Source: Tomitella biformata AHU 1821
GTDB lineage: Bacteria > Actinomycetota > Actinomycetes > Mycobacteriales > Mycobacteriaceae
Assembly: GCF_000524475.1 (NCBI RefSeq)
Contig: NZ_BAVQ01000080.1
Coordinates: 1-64,000, forward strand
Length of the DNA: 64,000 nucleotides
Direction of reading: 5' to 3'
Made by a program: the position numbers and the translations under genes. The notes below the pieces were generated by a model that was not told where the DNA came from, did no database searches, and worked only from the letters and a program-made list of their open reading frames with translations. Shown here piece after piece: positions 48,628-58,829 of the stretch (the first letter of the stretch is position 1; every line of letters begins with the position of its first letter).

Positions 48628-49010
48628 CGCAATTCCTCATCCCTGACAATTACATGCGGACGCATGGATTTATACATCACTAAATGTATGCAGCCGCATG
48701 TACATTACACCTCAGGTTGCGAGTACGCCCAGGCCACAGGTGGAAAGTGGCCCAGGTTCGTGTGGGATGGGTGCGAACTAAAGCGATATCGCGACCACTG
48801 AGTTCGCCTAGAAGTCCAACTTGCGGCGAGGCACGGAGCGGGGAGCGGCCGGTTGGCATTTCTCGGGTACCGTCGGCGTGATGGGCGCCATGAAGTGAGC
48901 AGTCCCACCCGTACGGGCCGACACAGCTCCCCAACCTTCGCTAGGTTGGATCGGGTGGCGACTTCGCCCAGACCCATCGACGGGGCCGTGCGCTGGCCAA
49001 CGGAGGCACG
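48628..49010. promoter_or_regulatory. Divergent intergenic region with MarR-type operator
   Basis: 383 bases between the MarR gene and the transglycosylase gene, no coding sequence supported. An inverted repeat with arms 48652-48665 (ACATGCGGACGCAT) and 48688-48701 (ATGCAGCCGCATGT) pairs at 13 of 14 positions. Inside it lies a smaller AT-rich repeat, ATACAT-5-ATGTAT (around 48672-48689). These sit where the MarR promoter should be and are likely operator sites. The rest shows only a GGAGG site for the next gene at 49002. Confidence 0.6.
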
Positions 49011-50276
49011 GTGACCGCAGGACCCGACGATAGTCAGAACCGACGCGCCCGCAGGCCCACGACTCGCCGTCCCGAGCCGCATCCGCAAGATCCGCGTCGC
49101 GCGGGGCAAGCGCCGCAGCGTCAGGCCGCCCCGCGTCGCGCCCCCCAGCATCCGGCCGTTCCCCCACGACAGCCACCCCCGGCCCGCCAGAACCCCCAGC
49201 CCCGCCAACCCAGGGCGTGGGAGGACATCGACTGGGAGCGGCGGACCGGACATCGCCACGGCGGGCCGCAACAGGACCGGCAGGCCGGGCTGTATGGGCC
49301 GCCCGACACTCCCCCGCTGCCGCCGCGGGGCCAGCCGCCGCTGGTTCGGCCCCCGCTCGGTCCGCAGAGCGTCCCACCGGCGATCCCGGGACCACCCAGC
49401 GCACCGTCCAAGAAGTCTCGCTGGCGGTGGGTCTGGCGAGCGCTGGCCGTGGTCATGGTGTGGCTATTGGTGACCCCGCTCGTCTACCGCGTCTGGACTC
49501 CCCCGCGCACGATGTTCATGCTGTCGGATTCGGGTAGTGGCCCCACGGTCTACCAAAACGTGGATATCGACTACATCAGCCGCAACATCATCGCGGCTGT
49601 CATCTCGCACGAGGACGCCCAACTCGGCTCCCGCGCGGGCCCCTACCATTTGGGCGATTACGCCAGCCGGACGTGGACGTATGTCACCGCAGGCGAGGAC
49701 GAGTCCGGCTCGACAATCCCCCAGCAGCTCGTGAAGAACGTCTTTCTGCTGCGCGGCGACAGCTTCGGCCAAGAGGGCTCGATGATTGGCGTCCGGCAGG
49801 CCGGCCAGATCTTCCGCGTCATGCTCAAGGGCGGCGACGCGGTCCTATCGTGGCCGTTCAACCTGATGGGCGACAAGCGCCAAGTCGAGTTGTACCTGAA
49901 CTACGCCCAGTTCGGGCCCAACCTCTACGGCGTCTGCGCGGCCAGCTGGTACTACTTCAACAGCGCACCGTCGGATGTGACCATGACGCAGGCCGCGACC
50001 CTCGCCGGGATGCTTCCAGCTGGCGAGAACGGCAAACGGCTGCCCGGCGGAGGCGTGGACCGGACGAGCGATGGTCAGTGGGTGCTGAACTCCACCATCG
50101 AGCGGGCGCAGAACCGGATGCCCGCGGCGATCGAGCGATCCGGCGGGGCAGAGGCTGTCGCGGCGACGGTCGGCATCACGGGCGCAGCGGCGGACCCTGC
50201 AGGAGAGAAGAACAGCTGCGGGGCGATGCCCGCCAGCGTCGCGGAGCGCATCGACGCTGAGGGCGGCTGGCACTAG
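49011..50276 (+). CDS. Monofunctional GT51 peptidoglycan glycosyltransferase-like protein
   Basis: 421-aa membrane protein. Residues 1-135 are Pro/Arg/Gln-rich and cytoplasmic; a membrane helix follows at 140-160 (WVWRALAVVMVWLLVTPLVY). The GT51 domain has the catalytic Glu201 (VISHEDAQ), GSTIPQQLVKN at 233-243 (usually GGSTITQQ) and RQVELYLNYAQFGPNLYGV (Glu293). No transpeptidase domain is present, so it resembles MtgA. It would polymerise lipid II glycan strands outside the membrane. The GTG start is supported by GGAGG 5 bases upstream. Confidence 0.86.
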   Translation: MTAGPDDSQNRRARRPTTRRPEPHPQDPRRAGQAPQRQAAPRRAPQHPAVPPRQPPPARQNPQPRQPRAWEDIDWERRTGHRHGGPQQDRQAGLYGPPDTPPLPPRGQPPLVRPPLGPQSVPPAIPGPPSAPSKKSRWRWVWRALAVVMVWLLVTPLVYRVWTPPRTMFMLSDSGSGPTVYQNVDIDYISRNIIAAVISHEDAQLGSRAGPYHLGDYASRTWTYVTAGEDESGSTIPQQLVKNVFLLRGDSFGQEGSMIGVRQAGQIFRVMLKGGDAVLSWPFNLMGDKRQVELYLNYAQFGPNLYGVCAASWYYFNSAPSDVTMTQAATLAGMLPAGENGKRLPGGGVDRTSDGQWVLNSTIERAQNRMPAAIERSGGAEAVAATVGITGAAADPAGEKNSCGAMPASVAERIDAEGGWH

Positions 50277-50298
50277 CCCCCGCCTCCGGGCGAGACGG

Positions 50299-50721
50299 CT
50301 ACGGCTGTATCCAGGCGTAGATCTGGTTCGCGTAGCCATCCCCGGCCAGGTCCTGGAACTCCTCGACGAAGTACCCCAGATCCTCCAAGCTCGAGTCTCG
50401 GAGGGACTCGTCGGCGGCCACCCACTTCGCGAGTAGGTCTGCGGACTTCTCAACCTTGATCTTGGCGATCGCGTCGACGACCGCTCGGGAGACGGTGATG
50501 ACCACGGTGTCGCCGTCCTGCGCGACGAGGCCGCAGAAATCATCCTCCTCGAGGTAATCGTCGAAGCTGATGCCGCTGGCCAGGGTGGCCAACGCGGTCA
50601 GTGCCACGGACGGGTCGGGGCCGGGGACGCCGCGCCATCCGGAGCCGCCGGGGCCCTCCGAGACGAGAGCCTCCGCCGACTCTTCGCTATCGGCGATGAA
50701 GTACTCCACCACGGTGCTCAT
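50299..50721 (-). CDS. Conserved hypothetical protein
   Basis: 140-aa acidic protein that I do not recognise with certainty. It starts STVVEYFIADSEESAEALVSE and contains GISFDDYLEEDDFCGLVAQDGDTVVITVSRAVVDAIAKI and a C-terminal helical part (SSLEDLGYFVEEFQDLAGDGYANQIYAWIQP). No signal peptide or membrane segment. Convergent with the GT51 gene, with only 22 bases between the stop codons. The coding pattern and ATG start are good, so the gene is probably real. Confidence 0.72.
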   Translation of the reverse strand: MSTVVEYFIADSEESAEALVSEGPGGSGWRGVPGPDPSVALTALATLASGISFDDYLEEDDFCGLVAQDGDTVVITVSRAVVDAIAKIKVEKSADLLAKWVAADESLRDSSLEDLGYFVEEFQDLAGDGYANQIYAWIQP

Positions 50722-51082
50722 CGAGATTTCTCCACTCTCAGTCGTGTCGCCGAGTCAGAAACGGCGGGAACCGCTTCAAGTCGGCCGGTCCTGGAAAGTT
50801 GGACCACCCGCAAAATCTTCCCATGCGTCGTCATCACCCTGGCCGAGAGCTATCTCTCAGCCAGCGGCCACCGGCAACGTCTAGCCGCACTGCAGCGTCG
50901 CGAACACCATTTCCGCGTAGCCCCCACGCCCTGATCAGCGGGAAATCGGCCTCCCAAACGTTGGGAGGACCTGAACACCCCATCGGTCGAGATGACAAGG
51001 TGGAGCGACCACGTCCGAAATATGCACCCCAGAATCGATACCTGTCTGCTGGTCATCGAATAGCGAGAGTTTGAGGATTGTT
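50722..51082. other. Divergent intergenic region with a small palindrome
   Basis: 361 bases without a supported gene. The only clear structure is CCTCCCAA-ACG-TTGGGAGG at 50950-50968, an 8-bp perfect inverted repeat that could be an operator for the downstream aldo/keto reductase gene. A GAGGA ribosome site lies at 51073. Confidence 0.4.
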
Positions 51083-52009
51083 ATGGAATCACGTCGGTTG
51101 GGCGCGCACGGACCACTGCTGTCGGAGATCGGACTGGGTTGCAACAACTTTGGTATGCGCATTGATGCGGACGAGACCGCTGCGGTGGTCAAGGCCGCCC
51201 TCGATGCCGGGATCACGCATTTCGACACCGCGGAGATGTACGGCAACGGCGTGTCCGAACAATATTTAGGAGCCGCGCTCGGGTCGAGGCGAGACGAGGT
51301 CGTCGTGGCGACCAAGTTCATGCCGCGCCCGAAGGACCAGCCCTACACGCCAGGAGTGGTCGCGGCTCGGATCCGCGAGTCCGCCGAGGGCAGCCTCCGT
51401 CGGCTCAACACGGATTACATCGACGTCTATTACGAGCACTACCCCGATGCCGAGGCTCCCCTCGAAGAGACCCTGGAGGCACTCGACGAGCTTGTTCGAT
51501 CGGGAAAGGTCCGACACCTCGCCAACTCGAATAACGACGCTGAGCGGTTGACTGCGGCGGCCGCCACAGCAAGCGCGTTGGGCTCAGCGGCGTTCGTCGG
51601 CACCCAACTGGAGTGGAACCTCCTTTCCCGCGACGTTGAGGAGGCGACGGTGCCTGCCGCGACAGCGCTGGGACTCGGTGTGGTGCCCTACTACCCGCTG
51701 GCCTCGGGATTGTTGACCGGAAAGTACGTGCGGGGCGAGGCCTTCCCCAGCGGCACGCGATTCGCGGCGATCTCGTTCTTCGCCGAGATCGCGACCGAGG
51801 CCAACTTTGACAAGGTGGAGGCCTACGCGAAGTACGCCGCCGACCATGGGCGCACGATCGGCGAGCTAGCCATCAGCTGGCTCCTCGGCCAGCCCGCTGT
51901 CACCTCTGTCATCGCCGGGGCCACCCGACCCGACCAGATCGCCGCCAACAGCACGGCGAGCGAATGGGTCATGACCGACGAGATGGTCGCGGAGATCGCG
52001 GCGCTATAA
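51083..52009 (+). CDS. Aldo/keto reductase
   Basis: 308-aa NADPH-dependent oxidoreductase of the aldo/keto reductase superfamily, with all four catalytic residues: Asp48 and Tyr53 (FDTAEMYGNG), Lys78 (VVATKFM) and His119 (VYYEHYPD). The NADP-binding end is TSVIAGATRPDQIAANSTA. It resembles group members that act on unknown small aldehydes. The ATG at 51083 has GAGGA 5 bases upstream, and a TTG four codons earlier is less likely. It ends at a hairpin facing meaB. Confidence 0.9.
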   Translation: MESRRLGAHGPLLSEIGLGCNNFGMRIDADETAAVVKAALDAGITHFDTAEMYGNGVSEQYLGAALGSRRDEVVVATKFMPRPKDQPYTPGVVAARIRESAEGSLRRLNTDYIDVYYEHYPDAEAPLEETLEALDELVRSGKVRHLANSNNDAERLTAAAATASALGSAAFVGTQLEWNLLSRDVEEATVPAATALGLGVVPYYPLASGLLTGKYVRGEAFPSGTRFAAISFFAEIATEANFDKVEAYAKYAADHGRTIGELAISWLLGQPAVTSVIAGATRPDQIAANSTASEWVMTDEMVAEIAAL

Positions 52010-52011
52010 GC

Positions 52012-52048
52012 TCAGCGCGCGTGCGCCAGGAAGGCACACGCGCGCTGA
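52012..52048. terminator. Bidirectional terminator between aldo/keto reductase gene and meaB
   Basis: Perfect 12-bp inverted repeat TCAGCGCGCGTG (52012-52023) with its complement at 52037-52048 and further pairing across the loop (TGCGCC with GGCACA). It lies directly after one stop codon and 10 bases past the meaB stop codon. Confidence 0.7.
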
Positions 52049-52058
52049 CTGGTTCTAG

Positions 52059-53069
52059 CTAGTTGTCGAACGCCTCGATGATCGACTGCGCGGCGAGGGC
52101 CGCCGTCAAGGTGCCCTCGCGGACCCGGCCCTCGACGTCGCCGCGGATCTCGCGCACCTTGGCATCGCGCATGAGCCGGTCGATGAGCTGTTCATGCACC
52201 ATCGTCCACGTCCAGTCCACCTGTTGCTGTCGGCGGTTGGCCTCGAAGTCCCCGGCCTCGGTGAGCACCTCGCGGTGCTTGACCACGGCGTCCCAGAACT
52301 TGTCGAGCCCCTCCCCCTCGAGCCCGCTCATCGTGATGACGGGCGGCTGCCACAACGCGTCGTGCGGGTGGATCAGCTGCATCGCGCCGGACATCTCCCG
52401 CGCCGCCCGCTTGGCCTCCATCACGTGCTTGCCGTCGGCCTTGTTCACCGCGATCAGGTCCGCCAGCTCCAGGATCCCCTTCTTGATGCCCTGCAGCTGG
52501 TCACCGGTGCGGGCGAGCGTGAGGAAGCAGAACACGTCGGTCATGTTCGCGACCGTCACCTCGGACTGGCCGACGCCGACGGTCTCGACCAGCACGATGT
52601 CGAAGCCTGCGGCCTCGAGCACCACGATGGCCTCGCGCGTCGCCTTCGCCACGCCGCCGAGGGTGCCGGCGGACGGCGAGGGCCGGATGAACGCGTTAGG
52701 TTCGGCGGAGAGCCGCGCCATCCGCGTCTTGTCGCCGAGGATGGAGCCGCCGGTGCGGGTGGACGACGGGTCGACCGCGACGACGGCCACCCGGTGCCCG
52801 CGCTCGATCAGATGCATCCCGAACGCGTCGATGAACGTCGACTTGCCGACCCCCGGCACGCCCGTGATGCCGATCCGGTGGGCGCCGCCCGCGTGCGGCA
52901 ACAGCTCCATGAGCAGCTGTTGGGCCTGCGCGCGGTGGTCGGGCCTCGTGGACTCGACGAGCGTGATCGCACGGGCGAGGTCGGCCCGGCTGTTGGCCAG
53001 GACCTTCCCCGCCAGTGCGGGCACGTCGATCGGTGGGCGGGCCGGGGTCTTAGGGGCCACCGCGATCAC
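52059..53069 (-). CDS. meaB: Methylmalonyl-CoA mutase-associated GTPase MeaB
   Basis: G-protein chaperone that gates cobalamin loading and protects the mutase from inactivation. The protein has 336 aa. Walker A GVPGVGKS (70-77), [19 protein letters not shown], the switch region [13 protein letters not shown] and NKADG base-recognition motif are typical of MeaB/ArgK. Its GTG start overlaps the mutB stop codon by 4 bases, so it is translated with the enzyme it serves. Confidence 0.96.
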   Translation of the reverse strand: MIAVAPKTPARPPIDVPALAGKVLANSRADLARAITLVESTRPDHRAQAQQLLMELLPHAGGAHRIGITGVPGVGKSTFIDAFGMHLIERGHRVAVVAVDPSSTRTGGSILGDKTRMARLSAEPNAFIRPSPSAGTLGGVAKATREAIVVLEAAGFDIVLVETVGVGQSEVTVANMTDVFCFLTLARTGDQLQGIKKGILELADLIAVNKADGKHVMEAKRAAREMSGAMQLIHPHDALWQPPVITMSGLEGEGLDKFWDAVVKHREVLTEAGDFEANRRQQQVDWTWTMVHEQLIDRLMRDAKVREIRGDVEGRVREGTLTAALAAQSIIEAFDN

Positions 53070-55333
53070 TCGCGTACCGCGGCGCCGGCCTCACCGAGGT
53101 CGTGGCCGAGACGCGCTGCCAGCTTGCGGAGGAGGTCGCTGGCGGCGTCCGCGATGACCGTCCCCGGGGGGAAGATCGCCGAGGCGCCGGCGGCGTACAG
53201 CTCGTCGAAGTCGCCGGGCGGGATGACGCCGCCGACGATGATCATGATGTCGGGACGGCCGACCTCCTTCAGCGCCTCGCGGAGCGCGGGCACCAGGGTG
53301 AGGTGCCCGGCCGCCAACGAGGAGACGCCGATGACGTGGACGTCGTTGTCTGCCGCCTGCTGCGCAACCTCGTCGGGGGTCTGGAACAGCGGCCCGACGT
53401 CCACGTCGAAGCCGAGGTCGGCGAAGGCCGTGGCGATCACCTTTTGGCCGCGGTCGTGCCCGTCCTGGCCCATCTTCGCGATGAGGACGCGGGGGCGTCG
53501 GCCTTCTGCCTCCGCGAACGCGTCGACGACCTCGATCGCGTCGTCGATGTTGCGCACGGCGCCTGCTTCCTGTCGGTAGACGCCGGAGATCGTCCGGATC
53601 TCGGCCTGGTGGCGCCCATAGACCTTCTCGAGGGCGTCGGAGATCTCGCCGCCGGTGGCCATCGCGCGGGCGGCCTTGATGGCGAGGGCGAGGAGGTTGT
53701 TGTCCATGCCATCCTCGCCGGCCTGGCCGACCGCGCTGGCCGCCCGGGTGAGCTCGTCGAGCGCGGCCTGCACGGCCGTCTCGTCGCGCTCGGCGCGCAG
53801 CGTCACGAGCTTCTCGAGCTGCTCCTTGCGGACCTTCGAGTTCTCGACCTTGAGGACCTCGATCTCCTGGTCCTCGGTGACCTGGTATTTGTTGACGCCG
53901 ATCACCGGCTGGCGGCCGGAGTCGATGCGCGCTTGGGTGCGGGCCGCGGCCTCCTCGATGCGGAGCTTGGGGATGCCCTCGCTGATGGCCTGGGCCATGC
54001 CGCCGGCCTCCTCCACCTCGCGGATGTGCGCGCGGGCGCGCTCGGCGAGCTGGTGCGTGAGCGTCTCGACGTAGTGCGAGCCGCCCCACGGGTCGATCGG
54101 GCGAACCGTGTTCGACTCCTGCTGGATCACCAACTGCGTGTTGCGGGCGATGCGCGCGGAGAAGTCCGTGGGCAGGGCCAGGGCCTCGTCGAGCGCGTTG
54201 GTGTGCAGCGACTGGGTGTGGCCCTGGGTTGCGGCCATCGCCTCGACGCAGGTGCGCGCCACGTTGTTGTAGACATCCTGGGCGGTCAGCGACCAGCCCG
54301 AGGTCTGCGAGTGGGTGCGCAGCGACAGCGACTTCGGGTTCTTCGGGTTGAACTCGGCGACGAGCTCGCTCCACAGCAGGCGGGCCGCGCGGAGCTTGGC
54401 CACCTCCATGAAGAAGTTCATACCGATGCCCCAGAAGAAGGACAGGCGCGGGGCGAAGGCATCGATGTCCATGCCGGCCGCGAGGCCCGCGCGGATGTAC
54501 TCGACGCCGTCGGCCAGGGTGTAGGCCAGCTCCAGGTCGGCCGTCGCGCCGGCCTCCTGGATGTGGTAGCCCGAGATCGAGATGGAGTTGTACTTCGGCA
54601 TCTTCGCGCTGGTGTACGCGAAGATGTCGGAGATGATCCGCATCGACGGCTTGGGCGGGTAGATGTAGGTGTTGCGGACCATGAACTCTTTGAGGATGTC
54701 GTTCTGAATGGTCCCCGCGAGCTGCTCCGAGCTGACGCCCTGCTCCTCCGCGGCGGCGACGTAGAGCGCCAGGATCGGCAGCACGGCGCCGTTCATCGTC
54801 ATCGAGACCGACACCTGCGAGAGGTCGATGCCGTCGAACAGCTGGCGCATGTCGAGGATCGAGTCGATGGCCACGCCGGCCATGCCGACGTCGCCCTGCA
54901 CGCGCGGGTGGTCCGAGTCGTAGCCGCGGTGGGTCGCGAGGTCGAACGCGACCGACAGGCCCTTCTGGCCGGCCGCGAGGTTGCGGCGATAGAAGGCGTT
55001 GGACTCGGCGGCGGTGGAGAAGCCCGCGTACTGGCGGATGGTCCACGGCTGGTTGACGTACATCGTCGGGTACGGCCCGCGCAGGAACGGGGCCTTGCCC
55101 GGGAAGCTGTCGATCGGGTAGCCCGCGTCGACGGCCGCGTCGCGGTCGCCCTTGACGTAGACGGGCTTGACGTCGATGCCCTCGGGCGTGTTCCAGACGA
55201 CCTGGTCGGCCGTGAGGTTGTTGGCTGCCGCCGCGCTGTCGATCAGGGCGGCGACGTCGGCCTGCGTCGGGTTGGCGGCCTCGGCCGTGTCGTCCACCAG
55301 GGGGACGTCGGCAAAACTGGCAATTTCACTCAT
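53066..55333 (-). CDS. mutB: Methylmalonyl-CoA mutase large (alpha) subunit
   Basis: Catalytic, adenosylcobalamin-binding subunit that interconverts methylmalonyl-CoA and succinyl-CoA; 755 aa. The barrel domain contains [54 protein letters not shown] and [20 protein letters not shown]. The C-terminal B12 domain has the DxHxxG motif (DGHDRG, 624-629, His626), then [16 protein letters not shown]. It starts 2 bases after the mutA stop codon and overlaps meaB. Probably used for propionate and odd-chain or branched substrate breakdown, or to supply methylmalonyl units. Confidence 0.97.
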   Translation of the reverse strand: MSEIASFADVPLVDDTAEAANPTQADVAALIDSAAAANNLTADQVVWNTPEGIDVKPVYVKGDRDAAVDAGYPIDSFPGKAPFLRGPYPTMYVNQPWTIRQYAGFSTAAESNAFYRRNLAAGQKGLSVAFDLATHRGYDSDHPRVQGDVGMAGVAIDSILDMRQLFDGIDLSQVSVSMTMNGAVLPILALYVAAAEEQGVSSEQLAGTIQNDILKEFMVRNTYIYPPKPSMRIISDIFAYTSAKMPKYNSISISGYHIQEAGATADLELAYTLADGVEYIRAGLAAGMDIDAFAPRLSFFWGIGMNFFMEVAKLRAARLLWSELVAEFNPKNPKSLSLRTHSQTSGWSLTAQDVYNNVARTCVEAMAATQGHTQSLHTNALDEALALPTDFSARIARNTQLVIQQESNTVRPIDPWGGSHYVETLTHQLAERARAHIREVEEAGGMAQAISEGIPKLRIEEAAARTQARIDSGRQPVIGVNKYQVTEDQEIEVLKVENSKVRKEQLEKLVTLRAERDETAVQAALDELTRAASAVGQAGEDGMDNNLLALAIKAARAMATGGEISDALEKVYGRHQAEIRTISGVYRQEAGAVRNIDDAIEVVDAFAEAEGRRPRVLIAKMGQDGHDRGQKVIATAFADLGFDVDVGPLFQTPDEVAQQAADNDVHVIGVSSLAAGHLTLVPALREALKEVGRPDIMIIVGGVIPPGDFDELYAAGASAIFPPGTVIADAASDLLRKLAARLGHDLGEAGAAVRE

Positions 55334-55335
55334 GG

Positions 55336-57252
55336 TCAGTTCACTCCCAGGGTGTCGAGGAGGCCGGTGAGGGTCTCGACAGCATCGATCTTCATCGTCA
55401 GGAAACCGTCGGGCCGGGTGTCACCCTCGCCCGGGAATGCCTTCTCGGGCCCGGCAAGCAGGACCTGCGAGGCGCCGGCGGCGCGGATCGCGGCCACTGC
55501 GGCCACGGCCTCGGTGCCGTAGCGCCGGTCGGTGCCGCAGACCACGACGACGGTGTTGGCGTCGGCCAGCTTCGTCAGTGCCGCGGCGATGTCGTCGGCG
55601 GCCACGGTGCCCGTCGAGACGGCCTCGATGCCGCCGGAGGCCAGCAGGTTGGACGCGAACGAGGTGCGGACGTTGTACTCGGACAGCGGTCCCAGGGCCA
55701 CGAGGGCGACGCGTGGGCGGCTGCCGGTGGCGGCCAGGTGCGCGTCGGAGCGGTCCCGCAAGCCCTCGAAGGCTGCGGCGTAGCGGCGAACGTCCGCCAG
55801 GCGCGGTGCGCTGTCGGCGTCCGGCGCGGTCTCCGCGAGGTTCGGGAACTCGTTGATGCCGGTCAGGGCGCTCACTCGATGCGCGATGTCCGAGTAGCGG
55901 CGCTGTCCGGTCTCCTCGACCCGGTTGGCGATGATGCCCGTGGCCAACGCGGCGGTGTAGCCGCCGGCCGCCTCAATCTCCTGGAAGAACTTCCAGCCGA
56001 TGGCCGCGAGGTCCCCGGTGAGCGACTCGACGTACCAGGAGCCGCCTGCGGGGTCGAGGACCCTGCCCAGGTGCGACTCCTCGAGGAGCAGCAGTTGGGT
56101 GTTGCGGGCGATGCGCTGGGCGAACGCGGCGGAGGTGCCGAGCGCTCCGGCCGGCAGCGCGGCGTCGAAGGGCAGCACGGTCACGCTATCCGCGCCGCCG
56201 ACTCCGGCGCCGAAGGCCGCGAGGGTGGTGCGGAGCATGTTCACCCAGGGGTCGCGCTGGGTCATCATGGCCGATGAGGTGACCGCGTGCTGCGGCGCGG
56301 CGCCGGCCTCGGCGTGGCCGAGGACCTGCGCGACGCGGGCCCACAGCTGGCGGCCGGCACGGAACTTCGCGATGGTCTGGAACTGGTCGTCGGTGGCGGC
56401 GAGTCGGAACTCGATCTGGCCCAGCGCGTCCTCGGCGGACAGGCCGGCTGCGACAAGATCGCGCACGTACTGCACACCGGCGGCGATCGCGGCGCCGAGC
56501 TCCTCGGCGTCGGCTGCGCCGCGCTCGTGGAAGGCGGTGCCATCGACTGTGATCGCGCGTACGGACTCAGTGCGCTGTGCTGCGGCCAAGGCCAGAGCGG
56601 CCAGCGCGGCGGCGTCCACGGCTGGGGTCTGGCCGCGGAAGGACTCGGTCAACGGCGCGGCGCCGAGGCCAATGCGGACTGCCGCGCGGTCGGCGACCAC
56701 GGTGGCCTCGAGGATCGCGTACAGCGACTCGGCTGCCGCGGCGACCTCGGTGCCGGCGTCTAGCGTCACCGGCGCCAGATCGAGGAGGACCTCGCGGAGC
56801 ACTGCCGGAAGATCTGCGGGGGTCAAAGCGCCGGGGCTCACGGTGCCGGGGGTGATCGCGAGCCACAGGGCGCTCACGCCGCTCGCGAGGGCATCGAGGA
56901 TGGCCTCGTTGACCACGGCCGGGCTCGCGTCGCGCTGGCCGAACCTGGCCGTGACATGCCAGCCGACCGTCACGTCGCGGTTGCCATCGCGACCGCGGAC
57001 GAAGGGGAAGCGGCCGGGCAGCGCGGACTCGGCCTGCTCATCGGCCGGGGTGTACAACGGCGCGATGGTGGCGCCGTCATAGGTGGTCTGTGCCAGGAGG
57101 GCGGCTGCGTCTGCGGGGATCTCGGAGATATCCACGCGGCGGCCCTTGGCGAGCACGCCTGCCACAGCCTTCTGCCAGGCCGCGTATTCCGCGTCCCAGG
57201 CCACATTCGGTGTCGGGTTGCTCGCGGCAACGCCGGTTGTCGACTCGGTCAT
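55336..57252 (-). CDS. mutA: Methylmalonyl-CoA mutase small (beta) subunit
   Basis: 638-aa non-catalytic partner of MutB. The barrel domain is recognisable ([65 protein letters not shown]). In the C-terminal B12-like domain the DxHxxG motif is absent ([30 protein letters not shown]), as expected for this subunit. First gene of mutA-mutB-meaB. A 150-base region upstream separates it from the divergent TVP38 gene and would hold the promoter; no clear operator was seen. Confidence 0.95.
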   Translation of the reverse strand: MTESTTGVAASNPTPNVAWDAEYAAWQKAVAGVLAKGRRVDISEIPADAAALLAQTTYDGATIAPLYTPADEQAESALPGRFPFVRGRDGNRDVTVGWHVTARFGQRDASPAVVNEAILDALASGVSALWLAITPGTVSPGALTPADLPAVLREVLLDLAPVTLDAGTEVAAAAESLYAILEATVVADRAAVRIGLGAAPLTESFRGQTPAVDAAALAALALAAAQRTESVRAITVDGTAFHERGAADAEELGAAIAAGVQYVRDLVAAGLSAEDALGQIEFRLAATDDQFQTIAKFRAGRQLWARVAQVLGHAEAGAAPQHAVTSSAMMTQRDPWVNMLRTTLAAFGAGVGGADSVTVLPFDAALPAGALGTSAAFAQRIARNTQLLLLEESHLGRVLDPAGGSWYVESLTGDLAAIGWKFFQEIEAAGGYTAALATGIIANRVEETGQRRYSDIAHRVSALTGINEFPNLAETAPDADSAPRLADVRRYAAAFEGLRDRSDAHLAATGSRPRVALVALGPLSEYNVRTSFASNLLASGGIEAVSTGTVAADDIAAALTKLADANTVVVVCGTDRRYGTEAVAAVAAIRAAGASQVLLAGPEKAFPGEGDTRPDGFLTMKIDAVETLTGLLDTLGVN

Positions 57253-57402
57253 TTGGCTGATGTTAGTCGGAAGGGCGACCTTCGCTTTCCCCTGGGTAAC
57301 CGGCCACGACGCTACTCAAAAGGCTACTGGTCAGTAACCATCGTCTCGGCAGGCCGCTCGAGCGCGACCACCCACCCGGGCCGCCGCGTACTCTGTTGGT
57401 CC

Positions 57403-58164
57403 GTGACTGATCGCCGAGGTGCCCGAGCCGACTCGCGGCGAACCTACCGCCGCATGGTGCTGGCTTTCCGGGGCGGCTCCAGCACGCTACGTCGAGGCAA
57501 GCTGATCTCCGCACTGATCCTGCTTGGAGTGATCGCCGCCGCGGTGATCGTCTCGCCCGAGCTGAATCTGAGCCGGCTCTCGGACTGGTCCACGTCCATG
57601 GGATGGATGTTCCCTGTGGTGTTCGTGCTGTTGCACGCGGCCGTGACCGTGACACCGATCCCCCGCACTCTGTTCACCGTGGCCGCCGGCGTCCTCTTCG
57701 GCCCGGTGCTGGGCATCACCCTCGCGACAGTGGCCACCATGATCAGCGCGCTCGTGGCGTTCGTCGTGGTGCGCTCCATCGGCCGCGAGGTGGTCGAGCG
57801 CCAGCTGACCCATCCGATGGTCCGCGGGGTCGAGGCGCGCTTGGCCCGGCGCGGATGGCTGGCCGTGGGATCGCTGCGCATGATCGGTTTCGTGCCCTTC
57901 TTCGTGGTCAACTACTGCAGCGCGGTGTCCGCTGTGCGGCTGCTGCCCTATCTGGCGGCGACGCTTATCGGGATCCTGCCCGGCACAGTGAGCGTCGTGC
58001 TGCTCGGCGACGTGCTCAACACCGGGTACAACCCGGCGCTACTGGCCATCTCCGCCGCGGGCATCTGTGTGGGGCTGCTGGGCCTGGTGCTCGACGCGAA
58101 GCTGGGCGTCGATATCGACCTGCGCGAGCCTGAGAACACCGAAACCGCTTCGTCAAGCTCTTAG
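57403..58164 (+). CDS. TVP38/TMEM64-family membrane protein
   Basis: 253-aa polytopic membrane protein of the DedA/VTT group. Motifs MGWMFPVVFVLLHAAVTVTPIPRTLFTVAAGVLFGPVLGITLATVATMISALVAFVVVRSIGRE and SLRMIGFVPFFVVNYCSAVSAVRLLPYLAATLIGILPGTVS are diagnostic of the VTT domain. Role may be lipid scrambling or undecaprenyl phosphate recycling, as proposed for related families. A GTG at 57403 is chosen; an ATG at 57454 would remove 17 Arg-rich residues. Divergent from mutA, as Rv1491c is from mutA in M. tuberculosis. Confidence 0.88.
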   Translation: MTDRRGARADSRRTYRRMVLAFRGGSSTLRRGKLISALILLGVIAAAVIVSPELNLSRLSDWSTSMGWMFPVVFVLLHAAVTVTPIPRTLFTVAAGVLFGPVLGITLATVATMISALVAFVVVRSIGREVVERQLTHPMVRGVEARLARRGWLAVGSLRMIGFVPFFVVNYCSAVSAVRLLPYLAATLIGILPGTVSVVLLGDVLNTGYNPALLAISAAGICVGLLGLVLDAKLGVDIDLREPENTETASSSS

Positions 58165-58241
58165 CCTTTACTTCAAACTGTCCAGCCTCTATCCTTGACT
58201 CAAGGTAGAAGACCTGCCGTCCCCGAGGCTTCGGAGCGCAT

Positions 58242-58829
58242 GTGTACGTACTCACCGTCGACCAACGACGCAGCCGGCGTGATGTGGACCGCGTCGAGCA
58301 ACTTCTCGCAGACCTCAACAAGGCGCCGCTGCTGCGGCCGTTCGAGCGGACCGCCGGCGACGAGGTCCAAGCGGTCACCGACAACGCCCGACTCGTCGTC
58401 ACTATCGCCCTCGATCTCATCCGGCGCAAGCACTGGAGCGTCGGCATTGGTGTCGGCGCGGTGGAGGCCCCCCTGCCCGCCAGCACCCGGGCCGGCCGCG
58501 GCCCCGCCTTCGAGTCCGCGCGCCTGGCAGTGAACGCCGCCAAGACCGCACAGGTGCCAGTGGCCATCGTCGGCGAGTCCGGGGCTGGCGCCGCGGCGGA
58601 GTCCGCTCAGACCGCGCTGGTGCTCACCGGCCTGATCGTGGCCCGCAGATCGCCCCAGGGCCAGGTCGCCACTGGCCTGATGGACCGCGGCATGAGCCAA
58701 GCGGAGGTGGCCGACCTGCTCGGGATCACCAAGCAGGCCGTCTCCCAACGTCTCACCACGGCGGCCTGGCAGCCCGAGGTGGCCGGCCGAAGCCTCTGTG
58801 AGCGCCTGCTGAGAGAGGCCGACAAATGA
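58242..58829 (+). CDS. SatD-like protein with C-terminal helix-turn-helix
   Basis: 195-aa protein that resembles the SatD family in its first 110 residues (MYVLTVDQRRSR, PLLRPFERTAGDEVQAVTDN, HWSVGIGVGAVEAPLPASTRAGRGPAFESARLAVNAAK). A helix-turn-helix lies at about 150-172 (GMSQAEVADLLGITKQAVSQRL). The domain pair suggests a DNA-binding sensor. A GGAG site precedes the GTG start. Its stop codon overlaps the next gene by 4 bases (ATGA), so the two are translated together. Function is unknown. Confidence 0.78.
   Translation: MYVLTVDQRRSRRDVDRVEQLLADLNKAPLLRPFERTAGDEVQAVTDNARLVVTIALDLIRRKHWSVGIGVGAVEAPLPASTRAGRGPAFESARLAVNAAKTAQVPVAIVGESGAGAAAESAQTALVLTGLIVARRSPQGQVATGLMDRGMSQAEVADLLGITKQAVSQRLTTAAWQPEVAGRSLCERLLREADK

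Noticed and set aside
48684-48881. Small plus-strand gene between marR and the transglycosylase
   Set aside because: There is no ribosome site, no recognisable product, and it overlaps the probable operator.
53102-55522. 806-codon plus-strand open frame opposite mutB
   Set aside because: It is an antisense frame over a gene with full mutase conservation, caused by high third-position GC.
57253-57402. Cobalamin riboswitch or operator upstream of mutA
   Set aside because: The 150 bases show no B12-box and no convincing inverted repeat.
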